Of a stretch of DNA of 64,000 nucleotides, positions 1-10,609 are shown one piece after another. This DNA is from Diphasiastrum complanatum (lineage: Eukaryota > Streptophyta > Lycopodiopsida > Lycopodiales > Lycopodiaceae): the NCBI GenBank assembly GCA_029204225.1, contig CM055097.1:69554572-69618571 (forward strand). The letters run 5' to 3'. The notes below the pieces were generated by a model. That model was not told the origin of the DNA. It was given only the letters and a program-made list of their open reading frames with translations, and searched no databases. Position numbers and translations under genes: made by a program. Position 1 is the stretch's first letter. The number at the start of each line of letters is the position of its first letter.

Positions 1-2447
1 GCTTAATATCAAAGTTGTGCTCTTCTGTAAAACCACTGAAAAAATTGAACTAAATATTTAATTTTTTGAATTGTGTCCACCATGATATTTTGTAGCTTTA
101 TGAAGTGCTCCTCTTTCTTGCGAATGTGATTTTTCCATGCCTTGTGATAACCAGATACTTAAGCTCCCATATTCCTTTGCAAAATAAGTTGCATGATGAA
201 GAAAGATATGCTGCAACCAAGAGTTCAAATAAGTAACATTAGTAGAAAATATATATAATTATGAATGAGATAAGTACCATATAATGAAATAGATTAGTAA
301 CACAAAACGTGTAACATGATCTCTCCCCAATAATCTCGTACAAATTTTACAAATGTGGTGCAGTGATTTTTCAAAGTTCTCATATCTTCTGATTATAGGT
401 TTTCTTTCTTGATAACACCTATGAGTTTGTCTAAGTTGTTCCACACTTGTCCCTTTTCCACTTGATTACTTACTTCCTGTGTTCGTGTGCCTTGAACAAT
501 TTTTTCCAAATTTCATATTTGACACTAGATTCTTTGCATGTGTGATTGGATAAGAATCTTCTTTCTTTAGCACCTCCAATTGATGGCTTATTAGGAACAT
601 TTTCTTTTATTTCAAAGAGTTTGTCACTTTTTTCAATGATGACATTCCCTTTATGTAATCCTGCCTCTGAAAGAACTTCTTCCAACCTCTGAATAGTTGT
701 TTTTGCCACAGACTCCGATTTTGTATTCCATGCAAGGAGAATATGCAGATAAATTAGTTTTTCAACAATACAAATCTCAGCATGTAATGTGCATATGTGA
801 ACATTTTTTAATGGAATTGGCAGAACACTTTTCATATTTGGATTTTATACTTCTCGTCTTGGGCCAGTGTTTGGTCATCCCAATTTACTATTGTAGCAAT
901 CCTTCATGCAATAAAGACATGGATGCTTTGATGTTGCCCCATGAGGGACATTATACATACATTTCAATGTTTTCAAATCCCCTGCAAGGTGCCATTGAGT
1001 TTGAAAACTTCCATGGTTTTCAACTGTAAATTTCTCACCCTCCAAATGTCTCTTTATAATCTCGCCATAATTTGTTCGTGAAAATATCCATGAAAGTATT
1101 TTATGGTTCTCTTTCAAGACCTATAGAGAAGCAAGTAATGCAAAACATGATGGCAATGTATGAAATGTTAATAACGATACTTAATAAGAAAATTGAAAAG
1201 TATACTTGGAATGCCACCAATCACCTTATGTGATTTTCCGATTGAACAATAAACGTTCGATCATCTATATCTGAAATTTTGTTCATCAAAGTGACACTCA
1301 CTCGTTCCAACTTTTGACCTTTGATGATTTCAAATTCATCCAATTTTATTTACTATAATGATCTTTCCATTTACTTGGTGTTCGTCTAGTTTATAGAATC
1401 GAATAATGTATTTTAGAACATTTTCAATATCAAGAAAAATATTATTGCAATCGTTGTAATTGAGCTCACCATATTTTGATTTGTATAATTTAGTTATATG
1501 AAGTGGTTGGCCAACTACTTTGAACATTCCGTCATTATTGGACCTTATTCAAAACAGTCTCTACAATTTTGTTTTTCATTTTTTCAAACCGAGCATTTTT
1601 CATCATTGCCTTTGCTGACTTTCTTGGTAAAACATGACTTAAAGATGATCTGATGCATGAATGATCTATTAAATAGTTCTTTGCCACCAAACTTGATCTG
1701 CAACAAACATATAAAACTCAAATTATATTTAATAAATTGATAATATATATTATCAAATGCAAATGAAACTTATATGACGAATACACATCAAATGAACAGT
1801 TTATAAGAAAACATACTTAAATGCCCAAATCTTTTTTTTTCTAATTGCCGCTATGTGTAGATAAGTCATCAATATTCTTCATCGACACTCTCTTTCTTTG
1901 TCTTTTCATCATTGTCTTTTTTATAACTTTTATATCAACAACACATTTTAAGTTGTCGAATTGCAACTTCTCCATGGATTCTAACATTTCTTGGTTTGAG
2001 CCCCTAAGAGTAGTGATTGTAGCATTCAACTCTGATATAGAATGCTTGATTGCATTGTTTTTAGCACTAGTGTGCTGCACGTAATGAAGCAATTGTTGAT
2101 TTGCATGTTGCAATTATTGATTAGCAAACTATTATTGTTGATTAAGACAAGATATGCTATGCATTCCAATATCACGCAACCTTTGACAATATCCAAATAA
2201 TCTGCTATTTCCTTCACATACAAATCTGAAAAGATGAGTTACGGACTTAAAATCTGGACACAAATTGATAGTTGGATCATTAGGATAAAGTGATCCATCC
2301 ATCCACAAATCTATATTGTTATGATTATTCATTCTCAATTCCCTAACTATTGCAGCAACATTCTCTACAACTTTCGAATTTTTTTTAATAATTGGAGTGC
2401 ATTTCATGGGAAGTGCAACATGCAAATGGAACATTGTCATTGTTGAA
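1..2447 (-). pseudogene. Broken transposase-like gene, uncharacterised DDE-like family, copy 1
   Basis: Read on the minus strand, several open pieces in order look like parts of one protein. About 2440-2132 is a piece with an LWMDGSLYPND stretch; 2113-1841 is a polar, coiled-coil-like piece ending in a basic run; 1690-1336 is a basic segment; 1117-875 carries WHLAGDLKTLK followed by HPCLYCM; 835-470 carries ICTLHAEICIVEKL and GLHKGNV; 444-1 ends with a HHATYFAKEYGS-like stretch and an SQGMEKSH-like motif. The D-L-K plus CxxC pattern and the SQ.mEk.H ending resemble a family of uncharacterised transposase-like proteins I associate with invertebrate and some plant genomes; I cannot name a superfamily. 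Frameshifts and stops separate the pieces, so it is probably dead, although AT-rich introns could explain some gaps. The 3' half recurs at 47640-48475 on the other strand. Confidence 0.55.
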
Positions 2448-2849
2448 AGCTACAATCCGTAAATGCTTTAAGCTATAATAAGTCAAACTGAATAGATCTA
2501 GTGTACCTTACTTTTGTAATGTCTATGTCATGCTGAAAATTCGTCCCACCTCATATTTCATTGTAAGCAGTCAAAGATTTCAAAAGTGCTCATTGTACTC
2601 CCACTATAGTTTTTGCAGTGAGCACACCAAGATTTACACTCTTAAAGCTCTAGCCCCAAATTTTGAAATGAGCATGCAAAGAAGTTATTACATCTCATGC
2701 TTTACTAACTAATCTTTGAAGTTAACCATATCAGTTAAACGTCGGAAAGGCCGAAAACTCGAAAAACGGTGACCAAAAGTTACTGGTTCACATTCTCTCT
2801 CTATGTAACCTCTCTCTAAAGTTAAATTTCTTAAAGGGCCCATTTTGAG
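2448..2849. other. No gene recognised
   Basis: AT-rich sequence with short open frames only. I see no retroelement motif and no RNA gene in it. Confidence 0.5.
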
Positions 2850-3180
2850 CCCATATTTTTCCTAATGTAAATTTAGGTGTAGGTCCTATAATGTAGGAAT
2901 CACTACCACATAGACATGACCAGCTATTTTTACTCAATCTAACCTACACTAGGATAGGTTGTCCATGTGGCATCTTGGCCTCACACGTGTGGGACCCACT
3001 TACGCACATAATTTACAATCTTTGCAAGCAATTGTCACAACAAATAGCTTCTTGTACAACACTTCCTTGTGAAAATGGTAAAAATCTAGGACCTAGATCT
3101 ATACCATGCGGAATCATAACAGATAGCCAAGTGTCTTTTACAATTGTACATAATTAGGAGTAGATTATGTGAAATCAAAT
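2850..3180 (-). repeat. LTR-like fragment related to the LTR of element K, inverted
   Basis: Read on the minus strand, this stretch follows the middle of the K LTR at about 13040-13215: a cold spot of matches around the palindrome region, then GGTCATGTCTAT, then TATAGGACCTACACCTAA. It holds a palindrome CACACGTGTG at 2982-2991. It has no coding content and its borders are not defined. It is probably part of a decayed Copia LTR that lies next to element A. Confidence 0.5.
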
Positions 3181-3228
3181 TACCATTCATGGATTTTTAT
3201 GCTCATGTCAAGGCCAAACTTTAAGCTC

Positions 3229-3233
3229 CTAGA
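3229..3233. repeat. Target site duplication of element A, left copy (CTAGA)
   Basis: CTAGA directly precedes the LTR end at 3234, and the same five bases follow the other LTR at 8331-8335. A perfect 5-bp duplication is what a Copia integrase leaves, so both ends of A are true integration ends. Confidence 0.9.
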
Positions 3234-4049
3234 TGTTGAATTTCACACGTGTGGACTATCCACTACAAGTACTTGTGATCTCCTAAGGTGTGTAGATGCA
3301 CCAAGATCAAGACTAGATTGAAATTCAAGATCAATCTTGAATCCTATGGCAAAAACACACTACTACATGCACTCAATCACTTCCAACTCTCACTCACACG
3401 TGTGGGAAGTGTTCCAAAAGTATTCTAAGTAAAAACAAGAAGCTCTCCTCAAGTAGAGAGAGAAAAACCATCATGAGCTCTCGGGTAGAGAGAGAAAGCT
3501 AGAAATTCAATGACACTCAAAATCCACTCAATCTCAAAATCAATTAGATCCAAAAGGAGGAGTACAATGATACTAATAGATTCATGAGCTACCACTATGC
3601 TTAACTATGATTGGATCACACTTTGCCACCTCTTAATCCTATTGGACCATTGATCCATGCACCTCTAAATTCTATTGGACTATATTCAAGCACACCTCAG
3701 TTTTCTATTGGACCTCACAACCACCTCTAAGTCCTATTGGACCTCTTAAGCTTCATCAAACAAAAGCATGACACTTGTCTACACTCTAATTGGCACAAGT
3801 TTGGCTCTATTTTGGCTCAATATTGGCATTACAAGTGGAAATGGATAATTTGCCATCTATGCCAAATTTGACCCTATCAACATCCTACACCTTAATGCTT
3901 GACTATGAAATTCTATGAGACCCCTATATCAAACATTTTGATTTACTTTACAATTCTCCACACTTGGGAAAATCCTCCACACATGTGAGATTCACTTACA
4001 AACTTCTATCATAAAAAATACCAAGCTAGATTTTTGCCAATTTCTCACA
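3234..4049 (-). repeat. 3' LTR of element A
   Basis: 816 bp, beginning TGTGAG and ending TTCAACA on the minus strand. It contains palindromes CACACGTGTG at 3244-3253 and 3395-3404 and four CCAAT boxes (reverse complement CTATTGGAC) starting at 3639, 3672, 3705 and 3734. It lacks a short stretch present in the other LTRs of the family near the last CCAAT box, which explains the 29-bp last interval. It is otherwise nearly identical to the 7511-8330 copy, so the insertion is young. Confidence 0.93.
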
Positions 4050-4175
4050 CTCCTCCTCAAAAAATAGCTTGGAAAGGTACTAGATCACATGAGAAGTTTG
4101 TAAATCTTTTTGAGTGGATCCTTTGGTATGCATAAGAAGTGAAGATCAGCCAAGGGATCCATCATAGCAGCACCC

Positions 4176-6752
4176 TCACCATATCCATGATAAGATCTCT
4201 TTGGTAGAGATCTCTTGCCAATGCCTTTGAAGAGTGCTCCACCAATATGCCACTATTATCATGGGCTTCCTCCATGCTTGATGATGATCTTTGCTTTGAA
4301 AGTTCCACTTGCATGATGGATGCACCATAAATAGAGAAATCTGAGGCTTCCAAGCCTCATAAGGATCATGGAGATCAAGATCATAAGATGTGAAACAATG
4401 ATGATTATCAAGATTATGCTTTCTAGCTTGACTAGTCCACATACAATGAACTATATCCATGATGGATCTAATCTTGATATCAAAGACTATCTTGATCTTT
4501 TTTAGGCTAGTTACTCTCTCAAGGATGTAAGTGTCCACTTTGGATGCTTCACTTAATCTCAAGAGGAGTTCACAATTTGCCTCAGAACATGTGAAAACAT
4601 GATTTTCAAAAAAGTGAGTACCAAGCTCAATCTTGTTCTTACTAGAACCAAGAGCATACTTTTGACAATACAATATCTTGCTTTCAAAAAGTATTGGAAA
4701 CACATCTAAGTGAATAATGACAAGAAACATGTCCATACCATAAGCATCATACAAAACTAGTATAGCTTTTCTTGAACTTTGAGATCCAAAAAATTCAATG
4801 AAGCAAGATAGCATTTCAAGCAAAGGAAGAGAAGCATATATGAATGTGTTGTAGTAGATACAACATGAAAGATGCCCCTCTTTGCCATGTAAGGTGAGCC
4901 ATAAAGACTCGGCCATGCATCTTGAAGATCTTCTTGAAATCATATGAAGAAGAAACTCCTCCTCACAAATTGGCCCCATCATAACTTGAATACCTTCAAA
5001 AAGGATAACCTGTGATGCTTCTTGAGAATCCTTGATCTCGGCCACTTCCAAGATTGAATCTTCATGCAATATGACATCTCTATTCACGATCACATTTGAA
5101 ATAGAGAGTGTAAAGACACTAAAGGCCTCCTTGATGGATGAGTATCCAATCATGATCCATGAGCTTGGATCATCCTTCCTTCTTGTTTCCAAGGGAATAT
5201 GTGCAAAGCAAGCACTACCAAGTTCACTAAGGTGATCAACCTTAGACTTCATCTTGAATAAAACTTCATATGGTGCTATTCCTTCAAGAGCTCCAATACT
5301 CCTCAAGGCTTTGATCTTCAATGAGAATTTCTTCTCAACATATGCTTTGAATAATAAGGAATAATCATACACCATAATACTTGAAGAGAGAAGATATGTG
5401 CATCTTGTGTAATCCTCCTCCTTTGAGATATTGGAAATATAAGAAACATCAAGAGAGTTTGCACTCTCACTTGGATCCAGTTTGTAGATGCCTTCAAATC
5501 TTGATCCATATGCAAGGATCTCACCATCCTTCTTAATCACACAATTATCAATATTGAAATTGACATCAAAGCCACTATCAAGAAGTTGGCCAACACTTAA
5601 GATGTTCTTTGTAAGCTTTGGGACAAAAAGAACATTGTTGAGAAAGAGATCTTTAGAAGATGCAAGCTTCAAGGGAATAATCCCTACTCCTTCAATATTG
5701 CACTCATGCTTACTTGCAAAGTATATGGTCTTCTTGACTCCATCATAAGGCATAATAGATGAAAAAAAGTGCTTGGAGCCACACATATGTGAAGATGCTC
5801 CACTATCCATATACCATGAGTCATCCTTGTTGAAGGTGGAAGAGGAGAATCTTGATGCCATAAGAGAGCCTTCTCCATCACTTGCAATATAGTCTTCTTC
5901 CTCATTGGTGATGTTGGCTTGATTGAGTTGATTCTTCTTCTTGAAGCAATTGGTGGCATAATGGCCTTTCTTGCCACAATAAAAGCACTTGATCTTCTTC
6001 TTCTTGAGATTTGAAGTAGAAGCATGAGAGGTATCCTCATCCTCCTCTCCATCTTGGTCTTTAGCTTTGTCATTAGAGAAGTGATGGTGTTTCTTCTTAC
6101 TCCTCTCTTTGTGCTTGGCAAATAGAACTTTGCCATCATCATGATTGAGTGATAGCTTGTCCATCCTCAAGAGTTTGTACTCTTGTCTTGATTCTTCAGA
6201 AATAAGCACACTTTGAAGGGCCTCCAAACTTGGTAGCTCCTCCTTAATAGCATAGGATTGGACAAGGTTGTCATATTCATCTCTCAAGCCATTGAGAATG
6301 ACTTGGACTAGCTCACTTTGATTGATTGAGTCACCAATACATGCAAGCTCCCTATGAATATCCTTGACTCTCAAAACATAATTAGATGCACTCTCATCAC
6401 TCTTTTGACTACCTTGGAATATTTGATTTCTAACAATGAGGAGCCTAGAGGTGTTCTAAGCCTCATAGATGGACTTGAGACAATCCCAAGCTTCCTTGGA
6501 TGTAGAACAATCACCAATCTCCCTCAATATCTCATTAGAGACATTCATCTTAATGTAGTGGAGAGCCATCCTAGCTCTCTTCTTGTATTTTTGTACTTCT
6601 TGAAGGACTTGAGGCTCCTCCTCAGTCCCAAGTACAATGTCCATCACATCTTGGAGTATCAAGATGGACTCCATCCTCAACTTCCATATTGAATAATTGG
6701 AAGTAGACAATCTCTCACTTGGTTGCAACAAGTATGAACTCATTGAAGTCAT
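4176..6752 (-). pseudogene. Element A gag-protease with collapsed pol remnant
   Basis: The frame starts at an ATG at 6752 (MTSMSSYLLQPSERL) and runs about 858 codons, with one internal in-frame stop, TAG at 6458-6456, around codon 99. The order is a Copia gag domain (UBN2/DUF4219 type), a CCHC knuckle CFYCGKKGHYATNC, a retropepsin with DSGASSHMC, then LTKNILSVGQLLDSG. It then jumps to a fragment of the integrase core (FKAYVEKKFSLKIKAL), to the integrase C-terminal APYEVLFKMK region, to an RRSSR linker, and to a diverged RNase H tail (KNKIELGTHFFENHV). The zinc-binding region and catalytic aspartates of integrase and the YVDD box of RT are absent. The open frame of about 732 codons after the stop suggests recent activity of the deleted form. 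Gag and protease could still assemble particles; replication would need RT and integrase in trans (inference). Confidence 0.88.
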
Positions 6753-7497
6753 GTAAAGTGGAGATAAATAAAAGTGATGAACAAAAAAATGTTGCTTCTC
6801 TCTCACTATAGGATCCAATAATGGTGTGCTACCATCTCCTATGCAAGATCTTGCAACAAACTGTGAGATGATTCTCACTAGCTATCTCAATCTCTCCAAA
6901 ACTAGATCTACTTCACATCAAATGATGGAGTATGGGCAAAGTTAGGATCAAACACTCTTAGAACGTGTGAAATACACTAAGAAACCAAATTTGACTCAAA
7001 TACAATGATATTGCATGAAACAAAATGGCTAAGATCTCAAAACAGTGCCTAGATCACATATAGATGAGATTGGTAAGCATTCAACTGTGATTTTGGATCA
7101 AACAAGCAATCTTTTGACCAAACCAAATTTGTCCACCCAGGTCTAGGTGCCCTACCTAACCCTCTTCAAAAGCTTATAACTTTTGATTGGCTCAGCCAAA
7201 TGAAATGAAACTGATTGCATCAGAAACTAGACAAAAATAGCTTCAAAACAAGCTATCTAGCAAGATTTTTGGATCAAACATGAAAGAGAACTCCCAAACT
7301 GAAATTGGATGTTCCTCACACGTGTCTGAGCACCTGATTCTGTACAGTACCAGGTCAGACCCAATCAATGTCCTTTTGATCTCTTTTGATCCAAAATTGA
7401 ACAAGATAGCTAGGAAAATGGGCCTTGACAATTTCTAGCTCAAGATTGATGAATAGTTTTCACTCAAATGGATCAAAATGCATGGTAACCGTAGGTA

Positions 7498-7510
7498 GGC
7501 TCTGATACCA
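7498..7510 (-). promoter_or_regulatory. Primer binding site of element A (tRNA-iMet)
   Basis: On the minus strand the bases next to the 5' LTR read TGGTATCAGAGCC, the classic complement to the 3' end of plant initiator tRNA-Met used by Copia elements. The leader from here to the gag ATG at 6752 is about 750 bp and holds no convincing ATG-started gene. Confidence 0.9.
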
Positions 7511-8330
7511 TGTTGAATTTCACACGTGTGGACTGTCCACTACATGTACTTGTGATCTCCTAAGGTGTGTAGATGCACCAAGATCAAGACTAGATTGAGA
7601 TTCAAGATCAATCTTGAATCCTATGGCAAAAACACACTACTACATGCATTCAGTCACTTCCAACTCTCACTCACACGTGTGGGAAGTGTTCCAAAAGTAT
7701 TCTAAGTAAAAACAAGCTGCTCTCCTAGGGTAGAGAGAGAAAAACCATCATGAGCTCTCGGGTAGAGAGAGAAAGCTAGAAATTCAATGACACTCAAAAT
7801 CCACTCAATCTCAAAATCAATTAGATCCAAAAGGAGGAGTACAATGATACTAATAGATTCATGAGCTACCACTATGCTTAACTATGATTGGATCACATTT
7901 TGCCACCTCTTAATCCTATTGGACCATTGATCCATGCACCTCTAAATTCTATTGGACTATATTCAAGCACACCTCAATTTTCTATTGGACCTCACAAGGT
8001 TCCACCTCTAAATCCTATTGGACCTCTTAAGATTCATCAAACAAAAGCATGACACTTGTCTACACTCTAATTGGCACAAGTTTGGCTCTATTTTGGCTCA
8101 ATATTGGCATTACAAGTGGAAATGGATAATTTGCCATCTATGCCAAATTTGACCCTATCAACATCCTACACCTAAATGCTTGACTATGAAATTCTATGAG
8201 ACCCCTATATCAAACATTTTGATTTACTTTACAATTCTCCACACGTGGGAACATCCTCCACACATGTGAGATTCACTTACAAACTTCTATCATAAAAAAT
8301 ACCAAGCTAGATTTTTGCCAATTTCTCACA
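7511..8330 (-). repeat. 5' LTR of element A
   Basis: 820-bp copy of the LTR, with the same TGTGAG...TTCAACA ends, a palindrome CACACGTGTG at 7521-7530 and the CCAAT-box array. It is followed by the right copy of the CTAGA duplication at 8331-8335. Confidence 0.93.
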
Positions 8331-8335
8331 CTAGA

Positions 8336-9758
8336 TTATAGGGATTTTTATAAGGTCGGCCACCTACAAATTTGAGCCACCTTAAATTGAGACATCTTGA
8401 GGTAAATTTGCTTGATTTAAGACATTGAATGATAGGGTTATTGTCTTCCCTAGGGGCATTTATACCTAATCTCATATCTGAGCTCACTTGATTTGGATTT
8501 GGAGCTCATTTGTACATATAATTTTGTGAAATTAAGAATGATGGTGATTTTGGCAATTTTGCTCTTGCAAACAGATTACATGCTTTGATAAATGTAAAAA
8601 ACTATGTGTCTATTGAATAGATCTGAACCTAATAATAGTATTGTACTATCCACACATGTGAGAGTCCATGATGATTAGTAAATTCTAATTTGATTGTGTT
8701 GTTCAAAGGTAATTGACAAATTAGATGCAAAGTAGCTAGATTTGGTGTCTAGAATTCTAGCAATCCAACCTAAGTGCAATCCTTGATACTTGATTGGATT
8801 GATTAGAGATCCAAATGAGGTTCGTTATCTCTAATCTTAACATGGTATTAGAGCCATGATCCAAGCACTCACCAAGATCTATCCCAAATTATCAAGCTTT
8901 CACATTCTTAGTGATTTTTTGAAGCAATTCATAGACTTGATTGGATCTCAAGCTTAGTAAATTTTGATTCTAATCATTTATCAAGTGGTTTTAGGGTCAA
9001 GTAAATTTTTGTCACCATGTGTGAAGTTCAAAAACTTAGATTGAAAAAATTTCAATGGATATTGTTGGAGTTTAATCTTACTCCTACTCACCAAATTCTA
9101 TCTTTTGAAAACTCCTATCCACTATATCATGTTACCACTCAAAAAAGAGTATTTTCTCTGTCAAATTCAATGCAAACTCATGTCGTTGCTCAATTGATCT
9201 ACTTTATGTAGGTAATCATCAATGTTCACCAACTAACTATAGTTCACAATGTAGAATGTATTGATCGAATTAGTCTCTTCTTGTAAACACTCGACTGGTG
9301 CGTTGCTTGAATGGTTCATTCTAAAAATTTAATGCTACAAATGGATCAACTGAATGTTATTCTCTTTGAGCTTTCTGCTCTTCCAAAGTGGATGTTAGAT
9401 GATATCAAGGTTGAAAATTAACATGAGCAGAAGGCACATTACATAAAAATTGGACCTCTTCATAAGGTCACCATGCAATAGAATTCGAAAATTGCTTTCC
9501 TCACAACAAATTTATGCTTTCATCATTATTTTCAATTTTGAATTGATATTGGAAACTGATATCATTGATTGGTTGTAGGTTGACGTACTCCCTAAAATCA
9601 AATGTGCGTCGTAATAATAACACATTTGGTTTAGGCGTGTTAGACTCTCAATTTTGTGTGTCTAGTTTGCATTTGTTTTATGATCAATCAATCAATTAAT
9701 CACTCTTGCGAGTCTTTAGTAGACTTATTTATGGTCCAAAGTACTGTACTTTGACATT
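8336..9758 (+). mobile_element. Remnant Copia O: partial 5' LTR, primer site and 3' LTR end
   Basis: Element A landed in this sequence. At 8843-8855 it reads TGGTATTAGAGCC, a one-base variant of the tRNA-iMet primer site, directly after ...CTTAACA at 8842, so the bases before 8842 are the right part of a 5' LTR on the plus strand. About 9570-9758 resembles the end of the K LTR (ATTTATGGTC, then AAAGTACTGTACTTT) and looks like the end of the 3' LTR. The interior of about 700 bp has no gag, protease or RT motif; the open frame at 9017-9211 has no recognisable domain. Most of the interior has been lost. The left border is unclear. Confidence 0.55.
8843..8855 (+). promoter_or_regulatory. Primer binding site of remnant O, mutated
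   Basis: TGGTATTAGAGCC lies just after an LTR-like CA end. It differs from the usual tRNA-iMet complement by one C-to-T change. It fixes the orientation and the LTR/interior boundary of this remnant. Confidence 0.65.
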
Positions 9759-10297
9759 TGTAGAAACACCCAACAAAATCAACTAAAATTATTAATGAAT
9801 GTCACATAAATTTTAGCAACACCATTAATAATTGTAGTAACACTATGAATATCCGAATGCACAAGTTGGAAAGGCTTACTAGATCTAGATGTAGATCTCT
9901 TGTAATATAATCTATGTGACTTTGATAAAGCACATTGTTCACAAACATGATGCACGCTAGTTAGAGATTTGGGAAGACCAAAAACAACTTGCCTCTTTGC
10001 CATCACCTCTAATGACTTGAAGTTGAGATTCCCCAATCTCTTGTGCCATACCTCTTGCATTGACAATTGCTCCTTTGCCATACATCCAACTTGGTTAGCA
10101 ACAACACAAGCATCTAGTTTCATTAATTTACCTTGCCTTTTCCCTTTTGCAATAACTCCACCTTGAGACCACATTCAAGCATTTGACTAAGCATCAATAA
10201 GGTTCTTAGTGATTGATGGAATGACCAAAACATTCTTGAACTTCACATTCCTATTAGTAGAGAGAGAGATAGGAATTGTGCCAATCCCTTTGATTGC

Positions 10298-10302
10298 ACA
10301 CG
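10298..10302. repeat. Target site duplication of element K, left copy (ACACG)
   Basis: ACACG precedes the LTR start TGTGAAG at 10303 and recurs at 13688-13692 after the K 3' LTR. It lies inside the protease of the J/L element and splits it, which supports a real insertion. Confidence 0.75.
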
Positions 10303-10317
10303 TGTGAAGAATTGCCC

Positions 10318-10609
10318 GTGAGGGAGTGCTAGAACTGAGATTATAAGTCCATTTGTTGGATTAGAAATCTAATTTGAGTGAAAAACTACAAGAGAGAGAC
10401 CCTTGTGAATTTCTAGAGACAATCAAATCCATTTCTTGGCAAGATTTGTTTGAAAGTAGTTTTCACTTCATCTTATCTTCATTCTAGCTTTGTGAGGGAG
10501 TGATAGAACTGTGATTATGAGTCCATTTGTTGGATTAGAAATCAAATTTGAGTGAAACACTGCAAGTGTGAGACCTTTGTGAGTTTCAAGTCAATCAAAT
10601 CTATTTCTT
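10318..10609 (+). repeat. 174-bp direct duplication in the leader of element K
   Basis: A copy starting at 10318 (GTGAGGGAGTGCTAGAACTG) is followed by a second starting at 10492 (GTGAGGGAGTGATAGAACTG), a 174-bp period; the second copy is partial. Both contain the phrase GAGTCCATTTGTTGGATTAG or a one-base variant. The gag ATG begins just after the second copy. The duplication may reflect slippage during reverse transcription or the event that removed the 5' LTR. Confidence 0.8.

Larger units (their letters stand above)
3234..8330 (-). mobile_element. Copia element A: full-length, RT-less LTR retrotransposon
   Basis: A 5.1-kb Ty1/Copia element on the minus strand. It has two LTRs of 816 and 820 bp that run TGTGAGAAATTGG to AATTCAACA, a perfect 5-bp target duplication, an initiator-tRNA-Met primer site beside the 5' LTR, and a purine-rich tract (TTTTGAGGAGGAG) beside the 3' LTR. 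One long frame (6752 to 4176) encodes gag and protease, then a collapsed remainder of integrase. The GAG-pre-integrase region, most of the integrase core and the RT palm are missing. Element B carries the same deletions, so this is a replicated, non-autonomous form rather than local decay. Element D at 44205-47511 is a relative that keeps more of integrase. Confidence 0.93.

Noticed and set aside
697-1029. Plus-strand 110-codon frame at the left end
   Set aside because: Lies opposite the transposase-like motifs, which recur with protein-level similarity at 47640-48475 only on the other strand.
5684-6142. 152-codon frame overlapping gag of A on the same strand
   Set aside because: Out-of-frame shadow of the Lys-rich gag linker and protease; codon content follows the real frame shifted by one.
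7243-7431. 62-codon frame in the leader of A, B (24019-24207) and D (46506-46694), similar in all three
   Set aside because: It begins with TTG, has no domain, and similarity is no higher than for the surrounding leader DNA. Conservation is explained by shared descent of the elements.
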